From assembly GCA_036501625.1 (NCBI GenBank), contig DASXZY010000008.1:62001-126000 (forward strand): a DNA stretch of 64,000 nucleotides, written 5' to 3'. This document shows positions 1 to 8,776 of the stretch, in pieces. The position numbers were made by a program, and so were the translations under genes. This DNA comes from Palsa-1400 sp036501625. Lineage in GTDB: Bacteria; Verrucomicrobiota; Verrucomicrobiia; Limisphaerales; Palsa-1400. The stretch's first letter is position 1. Each line of letters begins with the position of its first letter. The notes below the pieces were generated by a model. The model was given only the letters and a program-made list of their open reading frames with translations, had not been told where the DNA came from and did not search any database.

Positions 1-878
1 GGGGCAAAACTCTGCGCGGCCTCCAACGGCTTGCGCCGCTGCTGGGCGATCTGCCGCGCGACCTCGCAATTGGCGCTGTGGCTGGGTTTGACTGCCACGA
101 CGTGCCCGCCAATGGGGCAGCCAACGAGCGCAAGGTCGCCAATGATGTCAAGTATCTTGTGCCGGACGAATTCCTCCGGGTAGCGCAACGGCTCCGTCGT
201 CAGAATGGCGTCATCGCGGATGACGACGGCGTTTTCCAGGCTGCCGCCTTTGATTAAACCATTTTTGATGAGATATTCGATTTCCTCGAAAAAGCAAAAT
301 GTGCGCGCGCCGCAGAGGTCGCGCTCCCATGACTCCGGCGTCACTTGCACGCTGAAGAACTGGGTAAAGCGCCCTTTGGAATCGGCGCTGGTGCAGGTGA
401 TTTTCAAGCCGTCATGCGGAAAGACGGAAATGTTCGTCTCGTCCTTCTGGTAGGAAATGGGGGCGTCAATACGAAAGACCTCGCGAGGCTCATCCTGCGG
501 CACGACGCCCGCGGTTTCGATCATCTTGACATACTCGCGGGCGCTGCCGTCGCCGATGGGCGGCTCGTTGGCGTCGAGTTCGACGATGGCATTATCGACG
601 CCGCGCCCGGCGAAGGCGGCCAGGACGTGCTCGACCGTCAGGATTTTGGCGCCGCCCTTGGAGAGAGCCGTCGAGCGGTTGGTGGTGGTGACGTAATCGA
701 TGCGCGCCTCGATTTCCGGCCTGCCCTCCAGGTCAACGCGCCGAAAGCGAATGCCCGCGTTGGGCGGAGCCGGCAGAAAGGTCATGTTGACCTGATTGCC
801 GCTGTGAAGCCCGACCCCGGCGAAACTGGCCTTCTGCCCCAGTGTCTGTTGATGTAACACGCGCGAAATGTAAGCCAT
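1..878 (-). CDS. lpxC: UDP-3-O-acyl-N-acetylglucosamine deacetylase LpxC (partial, 3' end beyond window)
   Basis: The reading frame was obtained by reverse translation and runs open to the left edge of the window. LpxC is the zinc deacetylase that commits UDP-GlcNAc to lipid A synthesis in the cytoplasm. Visible family motifs are the N-terminal QKASFAGVGLHSG, the zinc/catalytic TVEHVLAAFAG (E and H), the RHKILDIIGDLAL block (H and D ligands) and the GHVVAVKPSHSAN region. The ATG at 878 (MAYISRVLHQQTLG) was chosen; an internal GTG at 860 is possible. About 292 residues are present, close to a complete LpxC. In related bacteria LpxC is often fused to a C-terminal FabZ dehydratase; this cannot be judged here because the gene leaves the window. 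Its presence implies an LPS-bearing Gram-negative envelope. Confidence 0.95.
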   Translation of the reverse strand, partial: MAYISRVLHQQTLGQKASFAGVGLHSGNQVNMTFLPAPPNAGIRFRRVDLEGRPEIEARIDYVTTTNRSTALSKGGAKILTVEHVLAAFAGRGVDNAIVELDANEPPIGDGSAREYVKMIETAGVVPQDEPREVFRIDAPISYQKDETNISVFPHDGLKITCTSADSKGRFTQFFSVQVTPESWERDLCGARTFCFFEEIEYLIKNGLIKGGSLENAVVIRDDAILTTEPLRYPEEFVRHKILDIIGDLALVGCPIGGHVVAVKPSHSANCEVARQIAQQRRKPLEAAQSFA

Positions 879-969
879 TCCCCCGCAAAAAAGCCAACCT
901 GATTTTGGGCGCGGCAACGGATGGCGCCGGGAACGGGAGAAAGCCGGTGCCGCCAGAAGGGAAATCCAC

Positions 970-2172
970 CTACGTATGATGCAGGAAATCCATTAATTTC
1001 GCCCACCCCACGCCGGAGCCAATGATGATGGTGGAAAGAATAAGCGTGGCGATGCCGCCCGCGATGAGCAGATGGGCCTTTTTGCTTGACCCTTTCCACT
1101 CGTGAAAAATCCAGCCCCAAACTGTCGCGAAAATAATGATGCTGGCCATGTGCAGGGACCAGGAGGCGAAGTCGTACTTGGCGCCCATTTGCGTGGCGCC
1201 CATTGTATAGAAGAAAAATTGGAAGTACCAGGTCGTTCCGGCCAGCGCGGAGAAAAGATAATTGGCCATGACCGGGATTTTCAGATCCTGGGAAGCGGCG
1301 GATGGAACGGCTGCGGCCCCCGGCCCGTGTTCTCCGCCGACAGCGCCGCCGTGCCCGGCGTGTTCAGGGCGGACATGGGAGGCGGCGTACTGGTAGCCAG
1401 TTTTATTCTTGACGTTGAGGAACAGGCACCAGATGAAATTTGTCGTGAATCCTCCCAGCAACAGCACTGGCAGCGCGGGCAGGCCGGTCCAAATCTCGGC
1501 GGTGCCGGCCGATCTGGCCGCGTCGTTGATCGCCTTGCCTGCCTGCAATCCAAACGCGAAGCACGCGCTCATAATGCCGCAAAAGGTGGCGACCAAAATG
1601 CCCTTGCTGAAATTGAATTCCTGGATGGCCTTGGTTTTCTGTTCCGCCGGCATTTGCTTTTCCTTGGTGTAACCGGCCAGCGCGGCGATCCAAATGCCGA
1701 TCAGGCAAACGGCCACGCCGATCAGGGTCACTTTTCCACCGGGGGTTTTGGCGATTTCCACAATGCTGGCGCTGCTCTTGAACACCCAATAGTTCGGCGC
1801 GTAATATTTGAAAATCGGCGGCACGAGGGTGCCAAAGGCCGCGCAATATCCTAGGGCCACTCCGGTGCCGAGAGACAAGCCCAAATAGCGCATGGTCAAC
1901 CCGTAGGTCAGCCCCCCAAAACCCCACAGCGCGCCAAAAATATACGTCCATGCCAGCGTGCTGAAACTCTGCTGCTTCAACACTCCGGCGAGGTCGTTGG
2001 TCATGACGAAGGCGATCAACCACGGGCAAATGATCCAGGAGAAAATCCCGCCGACCAGCCAGTAAGTTTCCCACGACCACTTTTTGACGCCCTTGTAGGG
2101 AACGTAAAAGCTGCCGGAAGCCAGGCCGCCCAGCCAGTGAAGGATTACGCCGAGGAATGGGTTTGGGGTCAT
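970..2172 (-). CDS. rhaT: L-rhamnose/proton symporter RhaT
   Basis: Inner-membrane permease of 400 residues importing L-rhamnose with H+. The start closely follows the E. coli RhaT pattern: HWLGGLASGSFYVPYKGVKK, then WSWETYWLVGGIFSW, then LTMRYLGLSLGTGVALG. About ten hydrophobic segments are visible. It is longer than the usual ~345 residues because of a charged, His/Gly-rich insertion (HVRPEHAGHGGAVGGEHG) between two membrane segments in the C-terminal half. It lies 18 nt downstream of rhaA on the same strand, so the two form an import-plus-isomerisation operon. The kinase and aldolase genes (rhaB, rhaD) are not in the window. Confidence 0.93.
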   Translation of the reverse strand: MTPNPFLGVILHWLGGLASGSFYVPYKGVKKWSWETYWLVGGIFSWIICPWLIAFVMTNDLAGVLKQQSFSTLAWTYIFGALWGFGGLTYGLTMRYLGLSLGTGVALGYCAAFGTLVPPIFKYYAPNYWVFKSSASIVEIAKTPGGKVTLIGVAVCLIGIWIAALAGYTKEKQMPAEQKTKAIQEFNFSKGILVATFCGIMSACFAFGLQAGKAINDAARSAGTAEIWTGLPALPVLLLGGFTTNFIWCLFLNVKNKTGYQYAASHVRPEHAGHGGAVGGEHGPGAAAVPSAASQDLKIPVMANYLFSALAGTTWYFQFFFYTMGATQMGAKYDFASWSLHMASIIIFATVWGWIFHEWKGSSKKAHLLIAGGIATLILSTIIIGSGVGWAKLMDFLHHT

Positions 2173-2190
2173 AGGATGGCTTGGGCCGGA

Positions 2191-3459
2191 TTATTTTCTA
2201 TTTGACAGAACGTCCTTATCGTAACGCTGAATTTCCGCCAGCAAACCGGCGCCCGTTGGCGCTCCCTGGCTTTCACAATAGGCGTCCCAAACCGCGCCGT
2301 GCGGCAGCGTTTTTGCCTCTTCGAGCAGCGCAAGGCGCGCGGTCAGGTTCCCCTCGTTCTCCGCTTTTCGCAGCAGGCCAATGGGTTCCAGCAGGGCCAG
2401 CAACAGCGCCTTAATCATGCAGCGCGTTCCGATGACCCAGGCCGCCACGCGGTTGATGCTCGCGTCAAAATAATCCAGCCCAATGTGCGTGCGGCCAAGA
2501 AAATCCCCGCGCACCAACTCTTGCGCGATGGCTTCCAATTCATCGGTCAGGATGACGACGTGGTCGCTGTCCCATCGCACGCCGCGGCTGACGTGCAGCA
2601 AAATCTCCTCCACCGACGAAAGCACGGACGAGATTTTATCGGCGATGCCTTCAGTCGGATGATAATGGCCGGCATCGAGGCAAAGCAGTTTTTTCCGGCG
2701 CACCGCGTAGCCAAGATAAAACTCGTGCGAACCGACGACGTAACTCTCCGAGCCGAGGCCGAACAATTTTGGCTCCACGGAATCCAGGTTGAATTTCACA
2801 TCAACGGGTTTGGCGAAAACGGCATCGAGCGATTCCTCCAGGCGCTGGCGCGGGCCGTTGCGATCCACCGGAATGTCCTTGAAGCCGTCGGGAATCCAGA
2901 CGTTGGTCACGCAGGTTTTGCCGAGGCCCTGCCCCATGGCCGCGCCGATTTTGCGGCAGGCAATGCCGTGCTCGATCCAGAATTGCCGCACCGCCTTGTC
3001 GCGATGGGCCAGCGTGAAGCCATCGGCTGCTTTGGGATGGGAAAAGAAAGTCGGGTTGAAATCCAAGCCGAGCTTTTGCGATTTGGCCCACCCAATCCAG
3101 CGCGCGAAATGGGAAGGCTCCAATTCATTGCGCTCCACGCGTTTGCCGCCGGTTTCCGCGTAGATGGCGTGCAAGGCGAGCCGGTGTTTGCCGGGCAGCA
3201 GCGAATAGGTTTTCTCCAGGTCGGCGCGCAATTCATCGGGCGTGCGCGCTTTGCCAGGATAATTGCCGGTGACCGCGATGCCGCCGGTCAATTCGCCGCC
3301 CGGATTTTCAAAACCGCCGACGTCATCGCCCTGCCAGCAATGGAGGGAGATGGGGATTTTTGCCAATTGGCGCATGGCGGCCTCGGTATCGACGCCCATT
3401 TCGGCGTAGGCTTCCCGGGCCAGTTTATAAGCGGCTTGAATACGTTTTGTTGACGGCAT
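2191..3459 (-). CDS. rhaA: L-rhamnose isomerase
   Basis: Converts L-rhamnose to L-rhamnulose in the cytoplasm, the first catabolic step. The 422-residue product matches the family length (~419). Motifs seen: ISLHCWQGDDVGGFE near the N-terminus, the metal/substrate region LGLDFNPTFFSHPKA, the FNLDSVEPKLFGLGSESYVVGSHEFYLGYA stretch (described here in two overlapping motifs of the family), and LCLDAGHYHPTE followed by RWDSDHVV. A longer open frame continues upstream to 3672, but the homology begins at the ATG at 3459 (MPSTKRIQAAYKLA), which I take as the start; the upstream part overlaps the divergent gene and reads as non-protein-like sequence. Co-directional with rhaT. Confidence 0.95.
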   Translation of the reverse strand: MPSTKRIQAAYKLAREAYAEMGVDTEAAMRQLAKIPISLHCWQGDDVGGFENPGGELTGGIAVTGNYPGKARTPDELRADLEKTYSLLPGKHRLALHAIYAETGGKRVERNELEPSHFARWIGWAKSQKLGLDFNPTFFSHPKAADGFTLAHRDKAVRQFWIEHGIACRKIGAAMGQGLGKTCVTNVWIPDGFKDIPVDRNGPRQRLEESLDAVFAKPVDVKFNLDSVEPKLFGLGSESYVVGSHEFYLGYAVRRKKLLCLDAGHYHPTEGIADKISSVLSSVEEILLHVSRGVRWDSDHVVILTDELEAIAQELVRGDFLGRTHIGLDYFDASINRVAAWVIGTRCMIKALLLALLEPIGLLRKAENEGNLTARLALLEEAKTLPHGAVWDAYCESQGAPTGAGLLAEIQRYDKDVLSNRK

Positions 3460-3584
3460 AAGGTCTGATGGGGAGAAGATTGGGGCGCGGGCGCCAAGGT
3501 TATCAAGCGCAAAAATTGGCGATGCGACGGCGGGAGTGCAAATGTTATTTCGACAGTTCTGCGAGCGTCTGGAATAGTCAGTGC

Positions 3585-4895
3585 ATGAAAAAACGCATAC
3601 ATGTTCTTTCTGTTTTGTTGCTCCTTGGCGCTGCGATGGCGGCGCATGGCCAGACGTTATTTTATTCGACAAATGCCGACGGCACTCTCACGGTCGTCAA
3701 TTCCTGAGGCACGGGCACGGCTGTAATTATTCCGATCATTGCCAATGGCCGGCTGGTGACCGCCATTGGAGCGGAGGCGTTTTTCTACGGCCATTGGACG
3801 AGCGTGACTATACCTTATACCGTCGCCACGATCGGTGATGAGGCATTCTTTGAATGCACAAGCCTGACAAACATTGCAAGTGTCGACAACCCCGACTTCA
3901 CCAGCATCGGGGATTCCGCATTTGCAAGTTGCTCCGCGCTGGCGTCCATGCCAATGCCTGCAACTCTCACCAACATAGGGACATCTGCCTTCGCCCAATC
4001 CGGCCTGACCAACGTCACCATTCCCGGCAGCGTTAACAAAGTCGGCGACTTTGCGTTCGATTCGTGTGGCGGCCTGACGAACGCCACCATCTCCAGCGGG
4101 GTCACCAGCATTGGCGTTTATGCTTTCGATAATTGCGGCGCACTGGCTACCGTGACAATTCCCAGCACTGTCACTAATATTGAGGTCCCCTCGTTCTCTC
4201 AATGCGGCAAGCTATCCGCGATTACGGTGGATCCAGCGAACCCTTATTACTCCAGCATGAACGGGTCGCTCTTCGACAAGGGGCAGACCGCACTCTTCCG
4301 ATATGTTGGATCGTCAGCAGCTAGCTTTACAATTCCCGAAAGCGTTACGAATCTTGCGGATTATGCATTCAGCATGAGCACAAGTCTGACTAACATTGGC
4401 TTGCCTGGAAACTTGGCGCTTATTGGGCAGTCCGCTTTCCTTGATTGCATCAATCTAACTACGGTCACGCTCCCCGCCAGCCTGTGGAGTGTGGGAAGCT
4501 TTGCATTCCAATCGTGTTTCAAATTAACCAACGTCTTTTTTGCGGGGAACGCGCCGGCTTCGGATACCTCAATATTCATGAATGACAGCTACGCCAGGAG
4601 CTATTACTTGGCTGGCACATCCGGCTGGGGCGTGACTTTTGCGTTTCATCCCCTTTCGACATGGAATCCGCAGATTAGAACGAACCTTGTCACCTTCGGT
4701 GTGCGCACTAATAGGTTTGGGTTCACCATTAATGGCGCGTCTAATCTCCAGATCACGGTAGAGGCCTGCACCAATCTGAACACCGCCACTTGGTCTCCTC
4801 TAACGAACCTTACGCTCACGAATGGCTCGACGTATTTCAGTGATTCAACGTGGACGAATTATTCCGGTCGTTTTTACCGCATCACTTCTCCATAA
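3585..4895 (+). pseudogene. BspA-type leucine-rich-repeat secreted protein, interrupted by one in-frame TGA
   Basis: The ATG at 3585 opens a signal peptide (MKKRIHVLSVLLLLGAAMAAHGQ) followed by FYSTNADGTLTVVNS. A TGA codon at 3705-3707 then interrupts the frame. In the same frame, immediately after the stop, the protein continues with GTGTAVIIPIIANGRLVTAIG and a run of BspA-like (LRR_5) repeats of the type 'IGDEAFFECTSLTNI', 'IGDSAFASCSALASM', 'VGDFAFDSCGGLTNA'. A C-terminal domain of about 80 residues (VEACTNLNTATWSPL ... GRFYRITSP) is of a kind often seen at the end of such verrucomicrobial surface proteins. No frameshift is needed: removal of one stop restores the full gene of about 436 codons. 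It could be a true nonsense mutation, a sequencing error, or a recoded codon. Confidence 0.8.
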
Positions 4896-4918
4896 GAATG
4901 GGTATTGATGGATGCCGG

Positions 4919-6643
4919 TCACGGACCGTCGCTAATCCACCGCGTGTAGGCGCGGGGGCCGAAATATTCGCAGCCCTGCCCCTCCGCGGGGGTGCCGGAG
5001 ACGAGGCATTGGATGAATCCGTTTCGCTCCACTTGCACGGTGTGGAAAATCTCATGGCTGGGGTTTTCCTTGAGCGCGAACTCAATCCGGCCGTTTAGCG
5101 CTGAATACCATTCCAGGCCGAGGCCGCTGTTCGTGCGGCTGGTGAATGGGAACTGCCCGCCGAGGTCTTTGAGCATGGCGTGGGTGCGGCCCCAAGTTCC
5201 GCCTTCGGCGCTGACGAAGTGCTTGCCGTTCAGCAAGGCGGTGGCGTCGTCGTAGGCCAGCACTGCCAGATAATGATCGTCCGCGGCTTTGAGCCAGGCG
5301 GATAATTTATCCGCGTGGCCGCGCGCGGCGTCGTAGGCGTAATCGCTGTCAAGAAAGGCGATGCGCCTGATGTCATCGGGAATGGCCTCGACGCTGTTGA
5401 GATAGCCGAAAATAAAACTGCCGCCGCCGCTGTGGCCGGCCAGCACGACGGACAGATCGGAGCCTGCGAACCGTTTTTTCACGTTCTCGATAATTCCAGG
5501 AATGAGGCTGTCGCCGTTCTTCTTTCGCCAGGCGGGCCAGCTTTTGGAATCGGCCTCCAGGCAGGCGAGCACGATCACGCGATTGGTGAGCGCGGCGCGC
5601 AGGAACCGGGTCTGCGCGGCGATGTGCTGAATATCGAAATGCCAGTCATCGCCGGGCTGCATTTTGCGGCCGAGGGTTTGGGCGATGGTGTTGCCGTTGG
5701 GCAGCGCGTAAAAAACCAGTTCGACCGGCTTGCCGGGCGCGAAGTCCGCGGCGGGCGGGGAATCAATACAAACGTTGACGCCAGGTTCCATCACGAGGTT
5801 CGCCTGGGTTTCGCCCGCGCCGGCGTAGCGCGGGGTCTCGATCACGCCCTCATTGCTGAGCAACCCGCACCATTTTGGATCGGCCAGGACTCGCGCGACG
5901 GTGGTGGTGGCGCCGTTGAGGATCATGTTCTGCCGCACCAGGCGGATGCACTGGCTGTAATCGACCCACGCGTCGGTGTGGCCAAGATAGAGCGGCTGAA
6001 TGGGCGCGCCATTCGCGCGGTGCCACCCGTAAATGGCCACCTTGCCGGGATGATTGGCCAATTGCCGGCAAATCACGATGTCCTTTTGGTGGCCCGCCAC
6101 GAGCGCGCCGAGCGGATGGGCCGTGAGCGTGTCCAGCCGTTGCGCGCGCACCATGTCGTTATGCAGAGCGAATATGGAGACCGTCGTCATGGCCGCACTG
6201 GGCGGGATCGGCAACGGAGCCAACTTGACTTCGGCGGCGCGGTAAATGGCATCGACCATTTTGGGCGTGGGGAGGATGCAGCCGAGTTTATCCGCGATGG
6301 CTTGCGCATTGGCGGGAGCCATCGGCGCGTGGAAGAAATCCTCGCCGCTGCCAATGGCGAGATAGTCAGGCGTCACGAAGAAAGTGGCGATATTGGTGGC
6401 GCCGCCGGAGACGTTGGTCACAGTAACTGGACAAAGCCGCCGCAGAAACGGCGGGACATTGCCGGCCAGAATTTCGGCGGGCGCTTGCTGTTCATAATTG
6501 GCAGGAGGCAAATCTCTGACACGCTGGACGAAATTGCTGCCGTCGGGGGCATCGGCGGGGCGCGGCGGCAATGGCAGAATTTGCGCCCAAGCCGGGAGGC
6601 TGGCGGACATCGCGCAGAAAAGCAGAGTAATGGCCACGCGCAT
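4919..6643 (-). CDS. Secreted alpha/beta-hydrolase-like protein of unknown substrate
   Basis: The 574-residue product starts with a clear signal peptide (MRVAITLLFCAMSASLPAWAQ), so it is exported. The C-terminal half (about 300-574) has a nucleophile-elbow motif LAGHSGGGSF with Ser405, preceded by a beta-strand-like VVLAGH, and later acidic and His residues (LDSDYAY, HEIFHTV) that could complete a Ser-Asp-His triad; this is the pattern of an alpha/beta hydrolase. The first ~250 residues form a separate region that I do not recognise. It is convergent with the BspA-like gene and divergent from the DUF1080 gene. The substrate cannot be inferred. Confidence 0.75.
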   Translation of the reverse strand: MRVAITLLFCAMSASLPAWAQILPLPPRPADAPDGSNFVQRVRDLPPANYEQQAPAEILAGNVPPFLRRLCPVTVTNVSGGATNIATFFVTPDYLAIGSGEDFFHAPMAPANAQAIADKLGCILPTPKMVDAIYRAAEVKLAPLPIPPSAAMTTVSIFALHNDMVRAQRLDTLTAHPLGALVAGHQKDIVICRQLANHPGKVAIYGWHRANGAPIQPLYLGHTDAWVDYSQCIRLVRQNMILNGATTTVARVLADPKWCGLLSNEGVIETPRYAGAGETQANLVMEPGVNVCIDSPPAADFAPGKPVELVFYALPNGNTIAQTLGRKMQPGDDWHFDIQHIAAQTRFLRAALTNRVIVLACLEADSKSWPAWRKKNGDSLIPGIIENVKKRFAGSDLSVVLAGHSGGGSFIFGYLNSVEAIPDDIRRIAFLDSDYAYDAARGHADKLSAWLKAADDHYLAVLAYDDATALLNGKHFVSAEGGTWGRTHAMLKDLGGQFPFTSRTNSGLGLEWYSALNGRIEFALKENPSHEIFHTVQVERNGFIQCLVSGTPAEGQGCEYFGPRAYTRWISDGP

Positions 6644-6682
6644 GGAAGCGTTGAACCATGAAGTGGCGGCGGTGGAAAGAAC

Positions 6683-6762
6683 TTTAGCCGCAAAAATGCG
6701 CGGAATTCACAAAAAATTGCAAAGATGGCATTTCGCGGGATTTTTTGCTTCTGCGCGGCTAA
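6683..6762. repeat. Imperfect inverted repeat in the divergent promoter region
   Basis: Perfect 8-bp arms TTAGCCGC (6684-6691) and GCGGCTAA (6755-6762) enclose further partly complementary A-rich/T-rich and CGCG segments, giving a long hairpin-like element between two divergent genes. It may be a short dispersed intergenic element or a regulatory hairpin. Only one copy was noticed in this window. Confidence 0.4.
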
Positions 6763-6868
6763 CGCAACATCCTCCTCGGAATAAGCGGGTCTCTCGAAGC
6801 TTGATCGTCCCAAAGAGGAGGGCGAAAAAAAGCTGGCAATCGCGGCACGGGGGTGGTGTTCTCAGGAC

Positions 6869-7588
6869 ATGAAATACAACGTGACTCGACTGTGGCCGAT
6901 GGCCGTTTTGTTGGCCGCCGTGGCCGCTTCGGCGGCTGATCTCAATACTTTGACGCCGGAGGAAAAGGCAGATGGCTGGAAATTGCTTTTCGACGGGACG
7001 GACACGAGCGGCTGGCGCACTTGCGGCCGTACGGATTTTCCCGCGCAAGGCTGGGTCATCGAAGACGGCGCCCTCAAAAATGTCGGCGGCAAAAAAGGCG
7101 GTGACTTGGTCACACGGGAGAAATTCACGGATTTTGATTTTAAGTTTGAGTGGCGCATCTCGCCGGGCGGGAACAGCGGCGTCAAGTATTTGGTGACGGA
7201 ATCCAAAAACAGCAAGGCGGGCATCGGCTTTGAATATCAGGTGCTGGACGACGACAAGAATGAAGACGCCCAAAACGGCCCCAAACGCCAGGCGGGCGCG
7301 CTCTATTATATTATCGCGCCCAACAAGGAGAAGCATCTCAAACCGGTCGGCGAGTTCAACGAAGGGGAAATCATCGTGCGCGGCAACCATGTTGAGCAAT
7401 GGCTCAATGGCGCGAAAATTGTGGGGTGCGATCTGGGCAGCCCCTCGCTTCTGGAAGCCATCGCGCAAAGCAAGTTTTCCAAATTGACGTGGTTCGGGAA
7501 AAAGAAGGCGACGGTTCTGCTCCTGCAAGACCACGGCGATACCGCATGGTATCGCAATTTGAAAATCAAGGAGCTAAAGCCTGAGTGA
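6869..7588 (+). CDS. Secreted DUF1080 (3-keto-disaccharide hydrolase-like) protein
   Basis: A signal peptide (MKYNVTRLWPMAVLLAAVAASAA) is followed by one DUF1080 domain: LTPEEKADGWKLLFDGTDTS, WVIEDGALKNVGGKKGGDL, FTDFDFKFEWRISPGGNSGV, FEYQVLDDDKNEDA and ending in DTAWYRNLKIKELKPE. The family is a concanavalin-like beta-sandwich very common in Planctomycetes and Verrucomicrobia; some members hydrolyse 3-keto-glycosides. At 239 residues it is a single-domain member. An AGGA sits just upstream of the ATG at 6869. It ends 5 nt before the convergent NlpC/P60 gene. Confidence 0.88.
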   Translation: MKYNVTRLWPMAVLLAAVAASAADLNTLTPEEKADGWKLLFDGTDTSGWRTCGRTDFPAQGWVIEDGALKNVGGKKGGDLVTREKFTDFDFKFEWRISPGGNSGVKYLVTESKNSKAGIGFEYQVLDDDKNEDAQNGPKRQAGALYYIIAPNKEKHLKPVGEFNEGEIIVRGNHVEQWLNGAKIVGCDLGSPSLLEAIAQSKFSKLTWFGKKKATVLLLQDHGDTAWYRNLKIKELKPE

Positions 7589-7593
7589 TGCGG

Positions 7594-8775
7594 TTACGGA
7601 TTGGGCAGGACGCGGCGGGCGTGGAGCAGCGTGCGGATCCGGCGGCGGTCGCTCAGGGGCGAGTCCGGGTCAAGGCTGCTGACATGCACGCGCACCGAAG
7701 ATTGTATGAAAAGCTTGTCCTGCAAATAGATGGCCACATGCGTGATTTTTTCCTCGCCCGCGCGGCGGCCGGCCCGGCCAAAGAAGAGCAGGTCCCCTTT
7801 CTTGAGATTTTTCAGGCCGCCGTCGAGCGGCACTTCCACGCCTTGGCGGCATTGTTCTGAGGCGTTTCGATTTAACTGGATGCCGTTAAGATAATAAACC
7901 AGTTTGGTGAAACCGGAGCAATCCAGGCCGCGCGCGGAATTGCAGCCCCAGAAATACGGGCGTCCCATGAATGACTTGGCCGCACGCTCGATGTTCTCCG
8001 GCGTGGGCCGCCGGCCTTTCTGCCAGCGAGCGAAATCCGCCGCGGCGCCCTTGGGCAGATAGCCCGCCCGTCCGTCCGGCAATCCGACCTTGAGCCAATC
8101 GCCGTCGTCTCCGATGCGCTTGACTAGATCGCATTGGACGACATCCGACACCGGAGCGGCGTCCGCGCCCGGGCGTTCCAAAATTCGCTCCTCCAGCGCG
8201 GTCACAATCAAGAGCGGCGCGGATTGCCACGCCTCAATGTCCTGGCGCGTGCTGGGCGTGAAAGCGCCGCCTTCGGTCCAGCCGAGATAATGATCGGCCG
8301 TCTGGACGAGGAACCAGTTGGTCTTCGATTTCCATACGCGCAGCGCTTCGCCCATGAAGGCTTGCGTGCCCATTTCGGCGGCGTTGCCGGGCTTTTCCCG
8401 CAAGTTGACGAGGCTGACCGATGCGATGCCCCAATCGCGCCCCTCCAAATCCTTCGCCGGCAGCACGGTGATGCGGTCATGAACGCGGAACCCCGCCGCT
8501 TTGACCGCGTCCAGCGCGGCCTGCCGGGCGGATGGATCGTTCACTTCGCCTTCGAGGGTGATGGCCTTTCCATCCTGGCGGGCCGCGACGTCAAAAATGG
8601 CCAGATGGGGATCCGGCGCGAATTGTTGCTTGACACGCTCCAGCGCGGCGAGAACGGGCTGGACTGCGGCGGTTTTCATGGGATTCGGCGAGGCGCAACC
8701 GGCCGCCAGCGCCATCAAACACCCCGCGGCCAGCCCGGCCAGCGAGGCATTCCGGGCCTGCCATGAGCGGGCCAT
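7594..8775 (-). CDS. NlpC/P60 peptidoglycan hydrolase lipoprotein with SH3-like domains
   Basis: The ATG at 8775 gives MARSWQARNASLAG and a lipobox LAAGC, so this is probably a lipoprotein. Order of regions: a BON-like segment (GKAITLEGEVNDPSARQAAL), one or two bacterial SH3-like segments (SVSLVNLREKPG; CDLVKRIGDDGDWLKVGLPD), and a C-terminal NlpC/P60 domain with the catalytic Cys in RGLDCSGFTKLVYYLNG and His in KITHVAIYLQDK. It should cleave D-glutamyl-meso-diaminopimelate type peptide bonds in the cell wall. The start at 8775 lies one nucleotide past the tig stop codon, so translation is probably coupled to trigger factor; an in-frame ATG at 8805 would overlap tig. Confidence 0.88.
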   Translation of the reverse strand: MARSWQARNASLAGLAAGCLMALAAGCASPNPMKTAAVQPVLAALERVKQQFAPDPHLAIFDVAARQDGKAITLEGEVNDPSARQAALDAVKAAGFRVHDRITVLPAKDLEGRDWGIASVSLVNLREKPGNAAEMGTQAFMGEALRVWKSKTNWFLVQTADHYLGWTEGGAFTPSTRQDIEAWQSAPLLIVTALEERILERPGADAAPVSDVVQCDLVKRIGDDGDWLKVGLPDGRAGYLPKGAAADFARWQKGRRPTPENIERAAKSFMGRPYFWGCNSARGLDCSGFTKLVYYLNGIQLNRNASEQCRQGVEVPLDGGLKNLKKGDLLFFGRAGRRAGEEKITHVAIYLQDKLFIQSSVRVHVSSLDPDSPLSDRRRIRTLLHARRVLPNP

Positions 8776-8776
8776 G

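Noticed and set aside
3460..3672. 71-codon upstream extension of rhaA
   Set aside because: It overlaps the divergent BspA-like gene's promoter and start and has no homology; the family begins at the ATG at 3459.
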